Shown here piece by piece: positions 59,320 to 64,000 of a stretch of 64,000 nt of DNA. The stretch is from contig NZ_JAHKKS010000011.1 in the NCBI RefSeq assembly GCF_019737615.1, forward strand, positions 88,407-152,406, read 5' to 3'. Made by a program: the position numbers and the translations under genes. Under the pieces are notes generated by a model. The model was given only the letters and a program-made list of their open reading frames with translations. It was not told the origin of the DNA and ran no database searches. Source of the DNA: Sphingobium xanthum (lineage in GTDB: Bacteria > Pseudomonadota > Alphaproteobacteria > Sphingomonadales > Sphingomonadaceae). Position 1 is the first letter of the stretch. Each line of letters opens with the position of its first letter.

Positions 59320-59973
59320 TCAAAACGTGAAGGATGTGGGCTTGGCGAAGCCGGGGAGGGGTGCCGCTTCGCTGTCCACCAGGACGCGTGCACCGAAACC
59401 GCCCGCCGTGCGGGTGCCGATGCACAGCCGGGTGACGCCGCGCTCGGCGCGGGCAAAGACGGCACGGCCATCGACCTTGAGCTGGTCGATCAGCGCATCG
59501 GAGAGATCCTCGACAGCACCATCGACGAAGAGCAGGTCGAACGGCGCCTTCTTCTTCGATCCTGCGGCAAGCGGGCCGGTTTCGATGGTGATGCCGGCCC
59601 AATCCTTGAGCTGCGCCCTGGCATGGTCGGCGAGCGCCGGGGCATCTTCAACCGCGACAACGTCGCAGCCGAGGCGCGCGAGCAATGCCGCGGCATAGCC
59701 GGTCGCTGCGCCGATCAGCAGGACATGCTCGCCGGGCCGGGGCGCGGCGGCGACCAGCAGGCGGGCGGTCGCGAGCGGCGGATTGAGCGCGCGACCCGCG
59801 CCGAGCGGCACCGCGCGATCGATATAGGCGGCGTCGCGCCGGGCCTCGGGCAGGTAATTCTCGCGCGGCTCGGCAAGGATGGCTTCGATGATCTCGGGAT
59901 CATTCACGTCATTGGTGCGCAGCTGGCTTTCCACCATCGCACGGCGCATGGCCCTGAAATTCTGCTCGGTCAT
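59320..59973 (-). CDS. Protein-L-isoaspartate O-methyltransferase family protein
   Basis: This 217-residue protein belongs to the PIMT family by its N-terminal MVESQLRTNDVNDPEIIEAI and RENYLPEARRDAAYID. The SAM motif I is LLIGAATGYAAALLA instead of the family IGTGSGYQTA, and the substrate-loop Thr/Ser region differs, so repair activity on isoaspartate is uncertain. It sits directly before tolC, as in other alphaproteobacteria. AGGGAC lies before the ATG. Confidence 0.85.
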   Translation of the reverse strand: MTEQNFRAMRRAMVESQLRTNDVNDPEIIEAILAEPRENYLPEARRDAAYIDRAVPLGAGRALNPPLATARLLVAAAPRPGEHVLLIGAATGYAAALLARLGCDVVAVEDAPALADHARAQLKDWAGITIETGPLAAGSKKKAPFDLLFVDGAVEDLSDALIDQLKVDGRAVFARAERGVTRLCIGTRTAGGFGARVLVDSEAAPLPGFAKPTSFTF

Positions 59974-60173
59974 GGAGTCCCTGATGACATAACTGTATTG
60001 TTCTTACAATACACCAAATAGCGTTGCTTGCATCTCTAGTCTTTTTGCACTGCACAGTGAAAGCCTTTTCCGCGCCGGATCGGCGGCGCACGGCCGCTGC
60101 CGGTTGCGGTCGGGCAAAGCGGATTGCGTCGCCGGACGATTTGGGCTAGCCGCCCTCTCCTACCGCGCTCCGA

Positions 60174-60247
60174 GGCCCGATGGCGGAGTGGTTACGCAGA
60201 GGACTGCAAATCCTTGCACGCCGGTTCGATTCCGGCTCGGGCCTCCA
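60174..60247 (+). tRNA. tRNA-Cys (anticodon GCA)
   Basis: The 74-base cloverleaf is complete: acceptor GGCCCGA/TCGGGCC, D arm GCG-GAGTGGTTA-CGC, anticodon arm GAGGA-CTGCAAA-TCCTT with anticodon GCA, variable GCAC, T arm GCCGG-TTCGATT-CCGGC, discriminator T and encoded CCA. U73 is the cysteine identity element. The gene is directly followed by a tyrosine integrase in the same direction, so its 3' end is the likely attachment site. Confidence 0.95.
60220..60247 (+). other. Probable attachment site (att) at tRNA-Cys 3' end
   Basis: Integrases of this P4-like type commonly recombine in the T-arm and 3' end of a tRNA. The integrase gene starts 162 bases downstream, so the T-arm to CCA segment is the expected crossover core. 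The second copy should lie beyond the right end of the window. The exact core is inference. Confidence 0.5.
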
Positions 60248-60371
60248 GAGCGGCATCCAGAGCGGTCCGCAAACGTCCAGAAAATGGCTGATTTCCGCCG
60301 ATTTTTCTGCTATATTCTCCGCATTGGTGCGAGCCGATCCACCCTCATCCGACCGATTTGATGGTCAATTT

Positions 60372-60409
60372 GATGGTATGGTCCAAGTTCGCTTCGCGGA
60401 GATACCATC
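60372..60409 (+). promoter_or_regulatory. Inverted repeat around the integrase start
   Basis: GATGGTAT (60372-60379) and ATACCATC (60402-60409) are exact inverted repeats that end at the integrase ATG. The ribosome site GGAGA (60398-60402) lies at the edge of the loop. Direct repeats ATTTGATGGT (about 60357 and 60369) precede it. It could limit translation or bind a regulator of integrase expression. Confidence 0.5.
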
Positions 60410-61660
60410 ATGGCGAGCGCAAACCGGCAGGAATCTGGGCTTACAGCCTCCTCTTTGCAACGCGCAAGACCCCGTGAGAAGCCCTACAAGCTGTCCGATC
60501 GCGACGGCCTCTATCTGCTGATCGAACCAAGCGGATCGCGAGTATGGCGCATGAACTACCGATTTCAAGGCGTTCAGCGAACAATCACGTTTGGGCGCTG
60601 GCCCGTGCTGACCCTTCCTGAAGCAAGGGAGCAGCTCTTGGAAGCGCGACGCCTGCTCGCCAAGGGAACGGACCCGATAGAAAAGGCCAAACTCGACAAA
60701 ATCGCAAAATCGCTCGCAGCGAAGAACGACTTTCAGACGATCGCCAATGAGTGGCTGGACAAGATCGAGCGCGAAGGCGTCGCGCCGATGACGCTGAAGA
60801 AGGCGCGATGGTTGGTGGGCAAGACTTTGCCCGCACTCGGACGACGACCGATCACGGAAATTTCGGCGCATGAGCTCCTGGCCGTGTTGAAGAAGGTCGA
60901 AGCCACAAAACGCTATGATACCGCCAACCGCATCCGAAGTACCTGCAGCCAGGTCTTTCGATATGCGATCGCCACTGCGCGCGCCGAACGCGATATCGCC
61001 ACCGATCTGCGAGGAGCGCTGGTCACCCCGCGTACGAATCATCGTGCCGCGATCACGACGCCCAAGGAGGCCGGGGCGCTGCTGAGGGCCATCGAAACCT
61101 ATGACGGCTTTGGGCTCACCCGGACGGCCCTGCGATTGCTTCCGCATGTCTTCGTGCGTCCCGGCGAATTACGCTGCGCGGAATGGAGCGAGCTTGATCT
61201 GGAGAAGCGCGTCTGGACGATTCCCGCCCACAAAATGAAGATGCGCTTCCCCCATGCGGTCCCGCTCTCGCGGCAGGCCATCGAGATCATTGGCGAGATC
61301 GAACATGACGTAGCCTATAGCAGCTTCCTGTTTCCTTCCCTGCGGGCGCTCGACCGGCCCATGTCCGATAATACAATCAACGCCGCTCTTCGCAGGCTCG
61401 GCTATGCCCAGGATCAGATGACCGGCCATGGCTTTCGCGCCCTGGCCGCAACTTTGCTAAACGAAATGGGCATCTGGAACCCCGATGCCATCGAGCGCCA
61501 GCTCGCGCACGCGGATGGCAATTCCATCCGCCGTGCCTATGCCCGCGGGCAATATTGGGATGAGCGCGTGAGGATGATGCAGCATTGGTCCGATCATCTG
61601 GATCAGCTCCGTGACGGTGCGACCGTTCTTCGACCCAAATTCGGGCACAGCGGGACTTAG
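60410..61660 (+). CDS. Tyrosine-type recombinase/integrase (P4-like)
   Basis: This 416-residue integrase has an N-terminal DUF4102-type arm-binding domain (KLSDRDGLYLLIEPSGSRVWRMNYRF), an SAM-like core-binding domain (about 105-195) and a catalytic domain. The catalytic residues are Arg in RPGELRCAEW, His-x-x-Arg in HGFRALAATLL, His in LAHADGNS and the nucleophile Tyr in IRRAYARGQ. It is adjacent to tRNA-Cys in the direction of the tRNA, as for island integrases. Length is family-typical, so it looks functional. Confidence 0.95.
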   Translation: MASANRQESGLTASSLQRARPREKPYKLSDRDGLYLLIEPSGSRVWRMNYRFQGVQRTITFGRWPVLTLPEAREQLLEARRLLAKGTDPIEKAKLDKIAKSLAAKNDFQTIANEWLDKIEREGVAPMTLKKARWLVGKTLPALGRRPITEISAHELLAVLKKVEATKRYDTANRIRSTCSQVFRYAIATARAERDIATDLRGALVTPRTNHRAAITTPKEAGALLRAIETYDGFGLTRTALRLLPHVFVRPGELRCAEWSELDLEKRVWTIPAHKMKMRFPHAVPLSRQAIEIIGEIEHDVAYSSFLFPSLRALDRPMSDNTINAALRRLGYAQDQMTGHGFRALAATLLNEMGIWNPDAIERQLAHADGNSIRRAYARGQYWDERVRMMQHWSDHLDQLRDGATVLRPKFGHSGT

Positions 61661-62007
61661 GGGATTACCGTCTCACCTTGCGGGTGACCGCGCTCTATTC
61701 CGCTTCGCTCCACCGAGCCACCTGCGGCGTCTCGTCCCTCCAGGCGACGATCGACTGACGTGGCGATCCTTAAGGATCGCTCTGCGGACATCGCGCTGGG
61801 CGCGATGGCGTCCGTGGCCTCCGGCAGCGGGGTGCGCGTCGCTTCCCTCTAGGCCTGCCGCCTCAGGCAGCAAGCCGGCCTTCGGTCCGGCTCTTCCACT
61901 TCGTTGCAGCCCTGCGGGTACAGCCTGCGGCTTCACCAGGCCTGCCGGTGCGCTCTTGCCGCCCACCCCGCCGTCCGGGGCCGGTTTGTGCAAGAGGAGT
62001 AAGGAAG
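61661..62007 (+). promoter_or_regulatory. Hairpin-rich leader of ParB-like gene
   Basis: This non-coding stretch holds several stem-loops: the perfect 18-base palindrome GCGATCCTTAAGGATCGC (61763-61780), CTGCC/GGCAG (61854-61869) and GCCGGCC-TTCG-GTCCGGC (61873-61890) with a UUCG-type loop. The strong ribosome site AAGAGGAGTAAGGAAG lies before the ATG at 62008. It may be a promoter plus structured leader, a binding region for ParB, or both. Confidence 0.5.
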
Positions 62008-63792
62008 ATGGAACTCAAGCATATCGACATTGCCTGCCTCTCGGTCTCGCCCGCCAACATGCGGGGTGTGAAGAAGGCCCCCGACCTCACCAACATCCTG
62101 CCATCGGTGAGGGCACGGGGCATATTGGTGCCACTTATCGTGCGTCCGAACGGCTCGCCCGAGACCTATGAGATCGTCGCGGGCAAGCGGCGTTATCATG
62201 CCGCACTGGCCGTTGCACAGGAACAGGGCAGCTTCGATCCCTTGCCCTGCGCGGTGATGGAAGCCGGAGACGATTCAGCCGCACTGGAAGCCTCTCTGAT
62301 CGAGAACATCGCGCGGCTCGACCCCCATAAAGTGACGCGCTGGGAGACGTTCACGCGGCTTGTGAGGGAAGGCCGGTCGCCCGAGGACATCTCGCTGACC
62401 TTCGGCCTCACCGCCTTGCAAGTGAAGCGCACGCTGGCGCTCGGCAACTTGCTGCCCCGCATCCGCGACCTCTATCGCCGCGAGATCATCGACGCCGCAA
62501 CCGTGCGCCACCTGACCCTTGCCTCAAAGCAGCGGCAACGCGAATGGCTGGCCCTGTTCGAGGACGAGAGTGCCCGCCCGCCGATGGGTCATCATCTCAA
62601 GTCCTGGCTGCTGGGCGGCGACACCATTGCGACCGGGAAGGCCCTGTTCGACATGGCCGACTATAGCGGTCTGGTCGTTGCGGACCTGTTTGGCGAGGAC
62701 AGCTACTTCGCCGACCCGGACATGTTCTGGTTGGCGCAGGACAAGGCCATCGAGGACCGCGCCGACGCCTATCGCGAGGCGGGGTGGCAGGAAGTTGTGA
62801 TCCTGCCGCGCGGCGAGACGTTCCATCATTGGGAGCACGAGCGCTGTTCCAAGGCCAAGGGTGGCCGGGTCTATATCGCGACCGGCCATGGCGGCGACGT
62901 GACCTTTCATGAGGGCTATGTGACCGCAAAGGAGGCGCGCAGGCTGGCCAAGGGCGAGGCCATCGAGAAGCCGGTTCGTCCCGAATTGTCTGCACCGCTG
63001 ACCAGCTATATCGACCTTCACCGTCATGCTGCTGCGCGGGCGAAGATTGCGACCGAACCCAGCATCGCCCTGCGCCTCATGGTCGCCCACGCCATTGCCG
63101 GCAGTTCGCTGTGGCGGGTCGATGTCGCGTCTCAGCGCGGCGCAACCGATGCGATTACGGAGAGCGTCGAGAACAGCATGTCGGAGGCGGCGTTCGACAA
63201 GGAGCGGCGCATCGCGCTTGGCCTGCTCGGGTTCGATCCAGACACCGCAACCGTCACCGGGCACAGCTATGACCGCGACATCGTCGCCATCTATCTGCGC
63301 CTGCGCGACCTCGACGACGCGCTCGTGATGGGCATCCTCGCCATCGTCATGGGCGAGACGCTTGAACCGGGATCGGCATTGATCGAACTTCTGGGCAAGC
63401 AGATGGAGATCGAGATGGCGTCGGTCTGGGAAGCAGACGATGTTCTGCTCGACCTCATCCGGGATCGGGACGTCATGGCCCATGTGCTTATGGACGTGGC
63501 GGGTGACGAGGTTGCGTTGGGCAATGCCGATGCGACCGCGAAGGTTCACCGGCAGATCGTGCGAGACTGCCTGACCGGGGCCAACGGGCGGGCCAAGCAT
63601 GAGCGCTGGGTGCCGCGCTGGATGAGTTCCCCCCCATCGACGTACACCAATCGCGGAGGGGTCGGCACGGCCGAGCGATGGGAGAAGGTTGCACCGCTGC
63701 TGGCAGATGCTGCGGATCAGGATGACGACCCGGCGTGCGCAACGGACGAAGAACTCACTCCCGATGAGGAGGGGGATCGACAGGCGGCATAA
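62008..63792 (+). CDS. ParB/RepB/Spo0J family protein of the mobile element
   Basis: This 594-residue protein has a ParB N-terminal domain with the CTP-binding GKRRYHAAL motif near residue 60 (here YEIVAGKRRYHAAL), then ENIARLDPHKVTRWETF and the helix-turn-helix EDISLTFGLTALQVKRTLALGNLLP. The C-terminal half (about 200-594) is far longer than in chromosomal ParB and has no recognised domain; it has several Asp/Glu-rich stretches. There is no ParA next to it. It is typical of ParB-like genes in sphingomonad plasmids and ICEs, with a role in maintenance or gene control. Confidence 0.88.
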   Translation: MELKHIDIACLSVSPANMRGVKKAPDLTNILPSVRARGILVPLIVRPNGSPETYEIVAGKRRYHAALAVAQEQGSFDPLPCAVMEAGDDSAALEASLIENIARLDPHKVTRWETFTRLVREGRSPEDISLTFGLTALQVKRTLALGNLLPRIRDLYRREIIDAATVRHLTLASKQRQREWLALFEDESARPPMGHHLKSWLLGGDTIATGKALFDMADYSGLVVADLFGEDSYFADPDMFWLAQDKAIEDRADAYREAGWQEVVILPRGETFHHWEHERCSKAKGGRVYIATGHGGDVTFHEGYVTAKEARRLAKGEAIEKPVRPELSAPLTSYIDLHRHAAARAKIATEPSIALRLMVAHAIAGSSLWRVDVASQRGATDAITESVENSMSEAAFDKERRIALGLLGFDPDTATVTGHSYDRDIVAIYLRLRDLDDALVMGILAIVMGETLEPGSALIELLGKQMEIEMASVWEADDVLLDLIRDRDVMAHVLMDVAGDEVALGNADATAKVHRQIVRDCLTGANGRAKHERWVPRWMSSPPSTYTNRGGVGTAERWEKVAPLLADAADQDDDPACATDEELTPDEEGDRQAA

Positions 63793-63798
63793 CCATGA

Positions 63799-63833
63799 GG
63801 GCGGGTAGCGAGAGACACGCTGCCCGCCTTTTT
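63799..63833 (+). terminator. Intrinsic terminator after ParB-like gene
   Basis: GGCGGGTAGC and GCTGCCCGCC form a stem with one G-T pair, followed by TTTTT. It lies seven bases after the ParB-like stop. Confidence 0.88.
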
Positions 63834-63873
63834 CAGACTCTGGTCAAATTGACCGCAGTTCTTGGCCGGCGTC

Positions 63874-64000
63874 GGGACTGTCAGATATTTTGTGCGCGAG
63901 GCCATAGAGATGGATAGGAAGGACCATCGATATGGCGATCGACAAGGCCATGCTGGACCAGCTTCTGGCTGGTCGTGATCCGCAGGATTTGTTCGCGAAG
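63874..64000 (+). mobile_element. IS256-family insertion sequence, left end
   Basis: The sequence GGGACTGTCAGATATTTTGTGCG (from 63874) has the look of an IS256-family terminal repeat, and a transposase reading frame starts 58 bases further in. The right end is outside the window, so the boundary is an estimate. Confidence 0.6.
63932..64000 (+). CDS. IS256-family transposase, N-terminal start (cut by window end)
   Basis: The first 23 residues, MAIDKAMLDQLLAGRDPQDL-FAK, match the N terminus of IS256/Mutator-type transposases (MAIDKxLLDQLLxGRDPxxxF). AGGAAGGA stands before the ATG. The DDE catalytic domain is beyond the window. It sits in the integrated element right after the ParB-like gene. 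Confidence 0.8.
   Translation, partial: MAIDKAMLDQLLAGRDPQDLFAK

Noticed and set aside
61611..62171. 186-residue frame through the hairpin leader and start of the ParB-like gene
   Set aside because: It overlaps the integrase end and the ParB start in another frame, and reflects the repeated GC-rich hairpins.

Overview
The window is high-GC alphaproteobacterial chromosome, most likely from a sphingomonad (Sphingomonadales). The case rests on the gene order pcm-like / tolC / popZ (DUF2497) / valS, the alphaproteobacterial-type LexA box (GTTC-N7-GTTC) at uvrA, a heme oxygenase plus HWE-kinase bacteriophytochrome pair, PEPxxWA-type PEP-CTERM proteins, and several GC-rich palindromic repeats of a kind common in these genomes. 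The genus cannot be fixed from the sequence alone.

Layout. 0-3.8 kb: the end of an S9 peptidase, a possible barstar-like protein, small secreted and membrane proteins (DUF805, DoxX-like) and a small-molecule O-methyltransferase. 4.1-8.5 kb: a plus-strand cluster of an NHL beta-propeller protein, a ThuA-like protein, a BKACE-type beta-keto acid cleavage enzyme and an MFS transporter, which looks like an undescribed catabolic unit. 8.5-15.3 kb: aldo/keto reductase, etfA/etfB with a LiuR-like operator, a GFA protein, sucC, and small envelope genes ending in an OsmC protein. 15.3-17.2 kb: an AT-rich accessory patch with toxin-antitoxin relics and a PEP-CTERM gene. 17.2-23.6 kb: uvrA under a LexA box, then bphO-bphP. 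23.7-27.5 kb: a secreted protein, a TfdA/TauD dioxygenase, a second PEP-CTERM protein and a hypothetical protein. 27.6-35.3 kb: smc, two DsbA-like genes, dciA (DUF721), mutY and nudC.

35.3-46 kb: a molybdenum hydroxylase of the isoquinoline 1-oxidoreductase type (cytochrome, Mo subunit, 2Fe-2S subunit) next to an HxlR regulator, then a tripartite RND efflux system split around its TetR regulator. The same operator architecture, GTGAC-N14-GTCAC, lies in front of both efflux transcription units. 46-54.3 kb: a tannase/feruloyl esterase, two metalloproteases (one HtpX), an SDR, a CHASE3 hybrid histidine kinase and a MATE exporter. 54.3-60 kb: valS, popZ, tolC and a PIMT-like methyltransferase. 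valS carries an in-frame palindromic-repeat insertion.

60.17 kb to the end: a tRNA-Cys gene is followed directly by a tyrosine integrase, a hairpin-rich leader, a large ParB-like protein and the start of an IS256-family transposase. This is the left edge of an integrated element (genomic island or ICE) that continues beyond the window.

No CRISPR array, rRNA or complete recognisable anti-phage system was seen. The points most worth following are the repeat inserted inside valS, the 4.1-8.5 kb catabolic cluster with an odd ThuA start, the TetR operator pair, and the tRNA-Cys island edge.
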